A DNA stretch of 5,113 bases from JBBRLG01 sp038231495. GTDB taxonomy: Bacteria > Planctomycetota > Planctomycetia > Gemmatales > Gemmataceae. Made by a program: the position numbers and the translations under genes. A model generated the notes under the pieces. That model was not told where the DNA came from. It saw only the letters and a list, made by a program, of their open reading frames with translations, and made no database searches. The stretch lies in the NCBI GenBank assembly GCA_038231495.1, contig JBBRLG010000541.1, positions 1 to 5,113 of the forward strand, given 5' to 3'. This document shows positions 1 through 5,113 of this stretch, piece by piece. Position 1 is the stretch's first letter; the number at the start of each line of letters is the position of its first letter.

Positions 1-1
1 C

Positions 2-42
2 CGACACCCGACACCCGACACCCGCTCCTCCCGATCCTCCCG
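2..42. repeat. Short tandem repeats (CGACACC x3, then a 9-bp near-duplicate)
   Basis: CGACACC occurs three times without interruption at 2-22 and probably continues beyond the left edge. It is followed by CTCCTCCCG and ATCCTCCCG (25-33 and 34-42), which differ at one of nine bases. Heptamer units shift frame in coding DNA, and this composition is typical of intergenic satellite-like tracts in GC-rich genomes. Even so, the hydrolase frame runs through the tract without a stop, so it may encode a repetitive N-terminus instead. The repeat itself is certain; its role is not known. Confidence 0.75.
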
Positions 43-52
43 TTTTTTAGAC

Positions 53-892
53 TTGAACGGCCTTCGCTACCACTACGTCGATGAAGGCCAGGGCGACCCC
101 GTCGTCATGGTCCACGGCAACCCCACCTGGTCCTTCTACTATCGCGATCTGATACAAGCACTTAGCGGCGACTACCGCACAATTGTGCCGGATAACATCG
201 GCTGCGGCCGGTCGGACAAGCCCGACGACGCGCACTACGACTACACGCTGAGCCGCCGGGCCGACGACCTCGAAGCTCTTTTGGACCACCTGGGCGTGCG
301 CGAAAACGTCACCCTGGTACTGCACGACTGGGGCGGCATGATCGGCATGACCTACGCCCACCGGCACCCCGAACGCATCAAACGCCTTGTCGTCCTCAAC
401 ACCGGGGCCTTCCACCTGCCCGCGGCCAAGCCGTTTCCGTGGACGCTGTGGCTGTGCCGCAACTCGGTTATGGGCCCGGTGCTGGTGCGCGGGTTCAACG
501 CCTTTTGCCGGGCCGCCGCGCGGGTCGGCTGCCAACGCAAGCCGCTGCCGCCGGAGGCCTGCGCCGGATTGCTGGCTCCTTACGATTCGTGGAAAAATCG
601 CATCGCCGTCCTGCGTTTCGTGCAGGACATTCCGCTGAAGAAGAGCGACCGCTGCTACGACCTTGTCAGTGAGGTGCAGGACGGGTTGGCGCGCTTCCGC
701 GACGTGCCGATGCTCCTGTGCTGGGGCGAACGCGATTTCGTGTTCGACCGCCATTTCCTCGACGAGTGGGTCCGCCGGTTCCCGCGCGCCGAGGTGCATC
801 GCTTCCCCGACGCGGGCCATTACGTCCTCGAAGACGCGCGCGACGAGATCCTACCGCTGGTGCGGGCGTTCCTGCAACGTCATCCGCTCTAG
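53..892 (+). CDS. oleB: Alpha/beta hydrolase, OleB / haloalkane dehalogenase-like
   Basis: This is an alpha/beta-hydrolase-fold enzyme of the haloalkane dehalogenase branch. Numbering from the TTG at 53, HGNPTW (21-26) supplies the oxyanion-hole and halide-type Asn23, LHDWGG (90-95) carries the nucleophile Asp92 followed by Trp93, Asp228 in WGERDFVFD is the likely acid, and His256 in AGHYVLED is the catalytic His. A cap domain spans about 125-205. NPTWSFYYR and PYDSWKNRIAVLRFVQDIPL match my recollection of OleB, the enzyme that decarboxylates beta-lactones to cis-olefins in long-chain hydrocarbon synthesis, better than they match true dehalogenases. No oleA, oleC or oleD is visible, so the symbol rests on sequence alone. 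The start is uncertain: TTG at 53 has no clear Shine-Dalgarno, it is the only start codon in frame before the conserved core, and the frame is open to the left edge. The residues just upstream (SRFLDL) fit the family N-terminus, so the gene may begin outside the window. Confidence 0.85.
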   Translation: MNGLRYHYVDEGQGDPVVMVHGNPTWSFYYRDLIQALSGDYRTIVPDNIGCGRSDKPDDAHYDYTLSRRADDLEALLDHLGVRENVTLVLHDWGGMIGMTYAHRHPERIKRLVVLNTGAFHLPAAKPFPWTLWLCRNSVMGPVLVRGFNAFCRAAARVGCQRKPLPPEACAGLLAPYDSWKNRIAVLRFVQDIPLKKSDRCYDLVSEVQDGLARFRDVPMLLCWGERDFVFDRHFLDEWVRRFPRAEVHRFPDAGHYVLEDARDEILPLVRAFLQRHPL

Positions 893-1015
893 GGTGAAGC
901 GGCCCCTTACGGACGCTCGACCGCGCACCCGACGCACCGCCGGCCGCGCCAAGCACATTCCGTAACCTCTTTGCTACCCCTTGAACGTCTATCAGTGCAA
1001 AAGTTACCAGAGTCC

Positions 1016-1044
1016 TTGTCAATGTACTGGTGTTCACATAAAGT
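1016..1044 (+). promoter_or_regulatory. Candidate sigma70-like promoter of the polymerase operon
   Basis: TTGTCA (1016-1021; 5 of 6 match TTGACA) is followed after 17 bp by TAAAGT (1039-1044; 4 of 6 match TATAAT). CATAAA at 1037 is an alternative -10. The element lies in the only AT-rich stretch of this intergenic region, about 70 bp upstream of the polymerase start, and its spacer contains a LexA-like palindrome. This is read from the sequence only; no transcription start is known. Confidence 0.45.
1023..1036. promoter_or_regulatory. Candidate LexA (SOS) box
   Basis: TGTACTGGTGTTCA is an interrupted palindrome with TGTAC and GTTCA arms around four bases. It differs at one base from the GAAC-N4-GTTC core bound by LexA in Gram-positive bacteria and several other phyla. 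It sits between the candidate -35 and -10 elements, where a repressor would block RNA polymerase, upstream of a Y-family polymerase gene of the kind often under SOS control. The LexA motif of the host is not known from this window, so the identification is inferred. Confidence 0.45.
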
Positions 1045-1103
1045 TGAGTGCGACCCCGAAGGTTCCGGGCACGCGCTCCTCCTGGCCGCGAGCGCGCTTC
1101 AGC

Positions 1104-1108
1104 GGAGG
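1104..1108 (+). promoter_or_regulatory. Shine-Dalgarno deciding the polymerase start
   Basis: GGAGG lies seven bases upstream of the ATG at 1116. It favours that start over the TTG at 981, which would add 45 residues with no resemblance to a Y-family N-terminus and would place the promoter and operator candidates inside the gene. CCTCC at 1078-1082 could pair with it in the leader. Confidence 0.8.
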
Positions 1109-1115
1109 TACGGGC

Positions 1116-2342
1116 ATGGGCACAACGGTGGTGCTGGGGCACGTCGATGCCGATTGCTTTTACGTTAGCGCCGAACGGGTCCGGAACCGCTTCCTGCTGG
1201 GCAAGCCGGTCGGCGTGCTGGGCAACCAGGGCGCGTGCGTCATCGCCAAAAGCTACGAGCTGAAGAAGGCCGGCGTCACGACCGGCATGCCCATTTGGGA
1301 CGCACGCCGCCTGTGTCCCGAGGCGGTCTTCCTCAAGCGCGACTTCCACTGGTACGAGGTTCTGAGCCGGGCCATGCTCGCCGTCGTCCGCGCGTTCTCC
1401 CCCGCCGTCGAATACTACAGCGTGGACGAATTCGCTTTCGCGGCCGTGGCGCTGCCCGGTCGGTCCCTCCAGCAGACCGCCGACGCCCTGCGCGCGGCTG
1501 TTTTTCGGCGCGTCGGCGTCCCGGTGACGGTCGGCATCGGTCGCACGCGCACGCTGGCCAAGCTCATCGCGGACACGGCCAAGCCGAACGGCGCGCTGGC
1601 CCTCCTGGACTCCGACGCCGAGCGCGCTTTGTTGGGCCGGCTGCCCGTCTCTGAGATTAGCGGTATCTCCGGGCGCCGGGCCGCCCGCCTCGCACCCTTC
1701 GGGATCACCAGCTGCCTGGACTTGGCCCTGGCGGATCGGCGCCTCGCCCGCCGCTTGCTAACCCGCGTGGGCGAGGCGCTGTGGTACGAACTGAACGGCG
1801 ACTCCGTGCTGCCCCTGCACACCGAGCGGCCGCCGCACAAAATGTTGTCGCGCGGCGGTAGCCTGGGCGAAGCCACCGCCGACCCGGAGCGGCTCCTCGC
1901 CTGGCTGACCCGGCATACGGAACGGTTGGTCGAGGAATTGGAGTTTCACCGGGTCTGGGCCGGTGCCCTCAGCGTCGCCGTCGCGCACCGGGACGGCACC
2001 GGGGGGTTCGCGCGGGCGCCGCTCCCCGACTCTACCGATCGCTTCGACCTCCTCTTGCAGGCCGGCCGCGCGGCCCTGGGGCGTGCGTGGACGCCGGGGA
2101 AAGCCGCGAACCGGATGCACTTGGTGGCGTCCGATCTGCGCCGGCCCGGCTGCCGCCAGCCGGGGCTGTTCGAGCCGTCCGCGGAACAAGTCCGCGACGT
2201 GGCAAGGGTGAAACGGGAAATCAATGCGGCGGTCGGCCGGTTCGCCTTGCGCAGCGGGGCTACGCTCCCTTTGTACGACGTGTACCGGGACGCCGCGCAG
2301 GCCTACGACATTTGCGACGTGCGCGGGAAGATTTGTTTTTGA
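1116..2342 (+). CDS. Y-family (DinB/UmuC-type) translesion DNA polymerase
   Basis: A 408-aa lesion-bypass polymerase with no exonuclease domain. The palm and fingers begin with HVDADCFYVSAE (9-20), which gives the metal ligand Asp11 and Tyr16 at the usual steric-gate position. EYYSVDEF (99-106) supplies the catalytic Asp104-Glu105. VGIGRTRTLAKLIADTAKPNG (139-159) is the conserved Y-family palm motif. A helix-hairpin-helix-like thumb follows (LPVSEISGISGRRAARLAPFG, 176-196), then the little-finger region (about 238-340). QPGLF (348-352) fits the Qxx-L-F beta-clamp-binding pentamer. A tail of about 55 residues follows and ends YDICDVRGKICF. The ATG at 1116 is chosen for its GGAGG and because the conserved N-terminus starts there. 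The small SRAP-like gene lies 15 bp downstream and is almost certainly co-transcribed. A LexA-like box upstream suggests damage induction. The subfamily (DinB, UmuC, ImuB-like or separate) cannot be settled by eye, but the intact acidic residues argue against an inactive ImuB. Confidence 0.93.
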   Translation: MGTTVVLGHVDADCFYVSAERVRNRFLLGKPVGVLGNQGACVIAKSYELKKAGVTTGMPIWDARRLCPEAVFLKRDFHWYEVLSRAMLAVVRAFSPAVEYYSVDEFAFAAVALPGRSLQQTADALRAAVFRRVGVPVTVGIGRTRTLAKLIADTAKPNGALALLDSDAERALLGRLPVSEISGISGRRAARLAPFGITSCLDLALADRRLARRLLTRVGEALWYELNGDSVLPLHTERPPHKMLSRGGSLGEATADPERLLAWLTRHTERLVEELEFHRVWAGALSVAVAHRDGTGGFARAPLPDSTDRFDLLLQAGRAALGRAWTPGKAANRMHLVASDLRRPGCRQPGLFEPSAEQVRDVARVKREINAAVGRFALRSGATLPLYDVYRDAAQAYDICDVRGKICF

Positions 2343-2357
2343 GAGCAGGGTGCCACC

Positions 2358-2825
2358 ATGTTCGGCGGACTCGCCTTGGCGTTGAGTGAGTTACCCGTGG
2401 AGTTGATCGAGCGGCGCGGGCTGGCAGAGCGCATCCACGACCGCGGCGGGGAACCGGAGGTCCGGTTCCTCTTCGGTCAACGCCAGCGCGTGTTGCCGGC
2501 GTGGTTGAACGGCCAGCTGCAAATCGTCAGCTGGGGCACCCGTCGGGGCGAGAGTCGTTCGCTGCCCTGCACGGGCTGGACGTGGCTAGAGACGGTCGAA
2601 GCCGGCGGCTGGGCGGGGGACGGCGTGCAGCCGGTGGTCATCCCGGCAACGCTGGGCTTCGACGGGGGGGTCTGGTTCGGGATACGCGAGGGCATCCGGG
2701 GCGTGGCCGCCACCGACGAAGCGGGCGTGACCAGGGTTTATGTCGTCTGCGAACCGGCCAGCCACTACTACCAGGTGATGACGCGCAGCCCCCGGATGCC
2801 CTGCCTGATCGGGGAGCGTATCTGA
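2358..2825 (+). CDS. Small SRAP-like (YedK/HMCES-related) protein, probably without catalytic residues
   Basis: A 155-aa soluble protein with no signal peptide or membrane segment. The order of blocks resembles the SRAP family (SOS response-associated peptidase; YedK and HMCES crosslink to abasic sites in single-stranded DNA): RVLPAWLNGQLQIVSWG (44-60), where SRAP has its strand leading to WG; QPVVIPATLGF (91-101), like the C-x-IPA-x-GF strand; GVWFGIREGIRGV (104-116); VTRVYVVCEPAS (124-135); and SPRMPCLI (144-151), like the H-x-RMPVIL signature. The SRAP catalytic set appears lost: position 2 is Phe not Cys, the residue before PRMP is Ser144 not His, and no Glu follows GF. It is shorter than typical SRAP proteins (about 220 aa). 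The ATG follows AGGG by seven bases and the polymerase stop by 15 bp, which suggests a translesion or SOS accessory role. SRAP membership is inferred from motif order alone and could be wrong. Confidence 0.8.
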   Translation: MFGGLALALSELPVELIERRGLAERIHDRGGEPEVRFLFGQRQRVLPAWLNGQLQIVSWGTRRGESRSLPCTGWTWLETVEAGGWAGDGVQPVVIPATLGFDGGVWFGIREGIRGVAATDEAGVTRVYVVCEPASHYYQVMTRSPRMPCLIGERI

Positions 2826-3095
2826 AGTGCGGCTCATCGGACGGCGCGTGCGACAGGACGGCGAATCTCCTGCCAGCGGGCGTGGAAAGGGAGCCTCTGC
2901 ATTAGCACTCTCGCGCACCCAAACGCAAGGAAGAAGCACGAACGGCAGAGACCCCGACGGCCGGTTCGAGGAATTGCACGCCGGCCGCAACTGTGGTAAC
3001 AAAACGGATTAAGGGGGACGGGCACGTTTTCTGCTGAATAGGTCGCCAATACAAGCGTGCCAATCCCCCTTCCTCCCTCTTTCGGTTACCAGTTC
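2826..3095. other. Convergent intergenic region
   Basis: These 270 bp separate the 3' ends of the SRAP-like gene (+) and the coiled-coil gene (-). A 61-codon GTG-started frame at 2827-3012 is low in hydrophobic core residues, has no Shine-Dalgarno and looks non-coding. The first 180 bp show nothing I recognise. The last part carries the large inverted repeat. No classical hairpin plus T-run terminator is evident for either gene. Confidence 0.6.
3011..3071. repeat. Large imperfect inverted repeat, REP/REPIN-like
   Basis: AAGGGGGACGGGCACG (3011-3026) pairs with CGTGCCAATCCCCCTT (3056-3071) at 14 of 16 positions, leaving a 29-base loop that starts with TTTT. Hairpins with ends of the type GGGGGAC-GGCAC / GTGCC-(A)GTCCCCC are, as I recall, very frequent between genes in planctomycete genomes and resemble REP elements moved by Y1 (RAYT) transposases. 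No transposase gene is present here. Lying between two convergent genes, the structure could also stabilise 3' ends or stop transcription from both sides. The inverted repeat is certain; the REP identity is inferred. Confidence 0.6.
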
Positions 3096-4868
3096 TTAGG
3101 TTCGTTGGCGGGCAAAGGGAAGGTGCCGGCCGCAATAGCCGATGAGTACGCGCTGCGTCGCGTTGTCGAAGTCAAAATAGAGCTGTAAGCAATTGTTGGT
3201 CGTGCCGCCGCCTAACGTCAGGTGGCGCTGCATCTGCCGGCTTTGCCCGCCGCGATGAAAAACCCGCTCCGCCCCGAAGATGCCCAGCGTCGTCGGGCTT
3301 TCAAAACAGGTGTATTTGAACGGCACGTGACTGAGAAAAGCCCGGTCCATGGGGCCGAGCGGCGGGCCGCCGTGGCGGGCCTTGAAATAGGCGCGACCGA
3401 CGACGGCAATGGCCTCGAGCGCCTGAAAAACCTTGGCGGGACTGCCGAAGGAGCACTGCTCGGCCGACCGCTCGGCGTCGTCCCACACGGTGAGGATGTC
3501 CGCGAATTCGGCGGCGGCGGAACGCAGGGCGTCGGCGACGGTGGCCGGACCACGACCGCCGGCCGCCACGAACGGCGCGGCGGTGTTCGGCGCGTCGGGC
3601 GCTTCCCACAGGAGCGCCGAACTGTCCAGGTAGTTGCGGAAATCGGTTTCCAATTCAACCGCCTGACGGCGGGCGGCTTCCCAGTCCTGCCGCAAGCGGG
3701 CGTTTTCGTCCCAAGCGCGCTCCAACTCGGCGGCCAATTCCTCCGACTTTACCTCGGGCCGGTCGGCGCGGAGGGCTACCACCTGCGCGCGGAGATCGGC
3801 GAGTTCGTCGAGGAGGCCTTCCAGGCGCCTCTGGCCGGCCTGGGACTCGCGCTCGAGGCGTTGTTGCGCCTGCCGGGCACGCTCCGCCTCGGCTTCCGCC
3901 GCGGCCAGGCGCTCCGCCACCGACGGGTCGGCCCGCGGCACTGCGGCACAGGCGTGTTCAACCGCTTGAAAGGCTTCAAAGAACCGCGGAGCTTCCCCGC
4001 TCTGCTCCGCACTGACGGGGCTGAGCAGGTCCAGGAGAATCCGGGGCAGGGGACCGGTTTTGAGGTTTTGCTGTAGTTGCTCCCACGTCTGGAACGGGTG
4101 GGACTGGGGCAGGTCATCCTGGAGCAGGCCCGGCCAGTAGACGCGCAGCACCGCTTCTTTGGCAAACACCTTCGGTCCGAGCACTTTGGCCAGGCGGTCG
4201 ACCGCCGGCTCGTCGAGCAGGCCCGCGACGTGGGCGAGGCCCAACAGGTGACCTTGCAAGTTGTGCAAGGAATCCAGGTCGATTTTCACCGGGCCGCCGA
4301 GTTTCATCAAAACCACGGGGAGTACGCGCTTGGGGTTGAGCAGCACCTCCCGGGCGAAGGCATCGACCTGATTCTTGCGCAGCGGCCGGGCACGGGTCGG
4401 GATCGGCTGGCCCGCGAGCTGGCATTTCCAGCCGAGCATCAACTTGTCGCGCAGCCGCGCGAGGGAGGACAGCGGGTTCCCGGCGCTCAGGGCCACGTTC
4501 AGCGGGCGCAGGCCACACGAGTGCCACCCCGCCTTTACCACTAACTCGACCGCGACCGTGCGGTTATCACACACCACGGTGCCGGTGAAGCTCCAGCCGA
4601 TGGCCGGCATGCGCGGATCGGTGAACCGCCAATTCAGGACGACGGTCTGGTGCGTGGCACAGGTGTGTTCTTCGGTGAGGACTTCATGCTCCGGTGCCGG
4701 CTCGACGCAGGAGCCGTCGAAAGGCAGCTGCAGGTCGTGGACGCCGAGACCCCGGAAGATGCCGCCCACCCAATCGGACAACTCGCCGCGGACGGCGGCC
4801 AGGCACTCCCGGCTGGTCTGCCCCGGGCGCGGCAGCATTTCGAAGTGGAAAGCAACGATAGTTTTCAT
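3096..4868 (-). CDS. Uncharacterised 590-aa protein: N-terminal domain, coiled coil, conserved-looking C-terminal domain
   Basis: I do not recognise a named family. Three parts are visible. Residues 1-310 look globular and contain PVVLMKLGGPVKIDLDSL (184-201), GLAHVAGL (210-217) and LRVYWPG (241-247). A similar 'GLAHV ... R-YWP' pairing occurs, as I recall, in uncharacterised coiled-coil proteins of other bacteria. Residues about 315-412 are rich in Glu, Arg, Ala, Gln and Leu with heptad-like spacing, so a coiled coil is likely. Residues about 440-590 form a compact end with FKYTCFESPTTLGIF (517-531), MQRHLTLGGG (546-555) and LQLYFDFDNATQRVLIGYCG (561-580) followed by RHLP, an alternating beta pattern ending in conserved-looking Gly-Tyr-Cys-Gly-Arg-His. 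There is no signal peptide, membrane helix, Walker motif or clear nuclease motif. The ATG at 4868 has only a weak GAG-type ribosome site nine bases upstream. The gene converges on the polymerase operon and appears to be a single unit with its own promoter. Confidence 0.88.
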   Translation of the reverse strand: MKTIVAFHFEMLPRPGQTSRECLAAVRGELSDWVGGIFRGLGVHDLQLPFDGSCVEPAPEHEVLTEEHTCATHQTVVLNWRFTDPRMPAIGWSFTGTVVCDNRTVAVELVVKAGWHSCGLRPLNVALSAGNPLSSLARLRDKLMLGWKCQLAGQPIPTRARPLRKNQVDAFAREVLLNPKRVLPVVLMKLGGPVKIDLDSLHNLQGHLLGLAHVAGLLDEPAVDRLAKVLGPKVFAKEAVLRVYWPGLLQDDLPQSHPFQTWEQLQQNLKTGPLPRILLDLLSPVSAEQSGEAPRFFEAFQAVEHACAAVPRADPSVAERLAAAEAEAERARQAQQRLERESQAGQRRLEGLLDELADLRAQVVALRADRPEVKSEELAAELERAWDENARLRQDWEAARRQAVELETDFRNYLDSSALLWEAPDAPNTAAPFVAAGGRGPATVADALRSAAAEFADILTVWDDAERSAEQCSFGSPAKVFQALEAIAVVGRAYFKARHGGPPLGPMDRAFLSHVPFKYTCFESPTTLGIFGAERVFHRGGQSRQMQRHLTLGGGTTNNCLQLYFDFDNATQRVLIGYCGRHLPFARQRT

Positions 4869-4929
4869 GTTCGCTCGTCGTCGGGCGTGTTGGCGGCGGG
4901 TTGCTCGCTGTCATTGACTGCCGCTTTCA

Positions 4930-4960
4930 ATTGTAGTGCTATTCGTCAAGGATTTGGCAA
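4930..4960 (-). promoter_or_regulatory. Candidate promoter of the coiled-coil protein gene
   Basis: On the - strand TTGCCA (4960-4955; 5 of 6) precedes TACAAT (4935-4930; 5 of 6) by 19 bp, which is longer than the 17-bp optimum. It lies about 60 bp upstream of the ATG in an AT-rich island. A 13-bp dyad overlaps the -35. This is pattern evidence only. Confidence 0.35.
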
Positions 4961-4963
4961 ATC
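4951..4963. promoter_or_regulatory. Dyad GATTTG-G-CAAATC, possible operator
   Basis: Perfect 6-bp arms around one central base, overlapping the candidate -35 of the leftward gene. The position suits a repressor or activator site, but no regulator is encoded in the window and I know of no family with this motif. Confidence 0.3.
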
Positions 4964-5113
4964 GGTTACCTGCGGTGGGCAAGTTCTGGATTTTCGGCGG
5001 CGGCCCGCGTCCGGCGAAGTTGGCATAGACAAGTGGCGTGTGGTACTAAACTGTGATAACATCGAAAGCCGTGTCGTCGCACGCTGCGTGCGTTCCAGAC
5101 CACGGGGGGGCAA
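4964..5113. other. Right-edge intergenic region with possible rightward promoter
   Basis: No coding frame starts here that I would defend. TTGGCA (5020-5025) followed after 18 bp by TACTAA (5044-5049), or an extended -10-like TGTGATAAC (5052-5060), could drive a gene beyond the right edge. CGCACGC-T-GCGTGCG (5078-5092) is a perfect palindrome with a one-base centre downstream of it, and a run of seven G ends at 5110. All of this is weak. Confidence 0.25.

Noticed and set aside
47..820. Long - strand frame of 257 codons opposite the hydrolase
   Set aside because: A high-GC antisense shadow; the + strand has full alpha/beta hydrolase motifs and the antisense translation shows no domain.
899..960. 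GCGGCC ... GGCCGC pairing after the hydrolase as a terminator
   Set aside because: The loop is long, the stem is only six bases and there is no T-run; it is not convincing in GC-rich DNA.
981..1115. N-terminal extension of the polymerase from the TTG at 981
   Set aside because: It has no Shine-Dalgarno and no family resemblance, overlaps the promoter and operator candidates, and a strong GGAGG directs the start to the ATG at 1116.
666..1349. - strand frame of 227 codons spanning the hydrolase end, intergenic region and polymerase start
   Set aside because: It crosses two real genes and the promoter region; the composition is Arg/Ala/Gly-rich and low in complexity, as expected for a shadow.
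2827..3012. 61-codon GTG-started frame after the SRAP-like gene
   Set aside because: No Shine-Dalgarno, hydrophilic Arg/Gly/Ser-rich translation, and it ends in the inverted repeat; non-coding is more likely.
3222..4076. + strand frame of 284 codons opposite the coiled-coil gene
   Set aside because: It overlaps entirely with the 590-aa - strand gene, whose coiled coil and beta-rich end look like true protein; the + translation does not.
4077..4544. + strand frame of 155 codons opposite the N-terminal part of the coiled-coil gene
   Set aside because: Antisense shadow with no recognisable motif.
2989..5061. AACTGTGRTAACA occurring at 2989-3001 and 5049-5061
   Set aside because: A 12-of-13 match is expected several times by chance in a window of this size; no shared context.
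1..5113. CRISPR arrays, tRNA or rRNA genes, IS ends
   Set aside because: No regularly spaced direct repeats, tRNA-like cloverleaf, rRNA motifs or transposase were seen on either strand.

Overview
This is a GC-rich window (high GC at third codon positions, AT-richer islands between genes) from a free-living bacterium. The genes and one repeat look like those of a planctomycete, perhaps a Gemmata-like lineage. That placement is inferred from an OleB-like hydrolase, a Y-family polymerase paired with a small SRAP-like protein, and a hairpin repeat with GGGGGACGGGCACG-type ends. Nothing in the window is a taxonomic marker, so it stays tentative.

Layout, left to right. (1) Positions 1-52 hold three tandem copies of a 7-bp unit plus a degenerate 9-bp duplication, leading into (2) an alpha/beta hydrolase on the + strand (53-892). 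This closely resembles OleB, the haloalkane-dehalogenase-fold beta-lactone decarboxylase of long-chain olefin synthesis; its frame is open to the left edge. (3) A 223-bp intergenic region contains a sigma70-like promoter with a LexA-type palindrome in its spacer, and a good Shine-Dalgarno. (4) A two-gene operon on the + strand follows: a 408-aa Y-family (translesion) DNA polymerase (1116-2342) and, 15 bp later, a 155-aa protein (2358-2825). The second protein looks like a shortened SRAP/YedK-family protein that has lost the catalytic residues. (5) A 270-bp convergent intergenic region holds a large imperfect inverted repeat resembling a REP/REPIN-type hairpin. (6) A 590-aa protein of unknown function lies on the - strand (4868-3096), with an N-terminal domain, a central coiled coil and a compact C-terminal domain. 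(7) A 245-bp right-hand region contains its probable promoter and possible signals for a gene beyond the right edge.

The most interesting unit is the polymerase plus SRAP-like pair. It looks like a damage-inducible mutagenesis or lesion-bypass cassette in which the usual DNA-protein-crosslinking SRAP enzyme is replaced by an apparently inactive relative. The hydrolase and the coiled-coil protein show no functional link to it.
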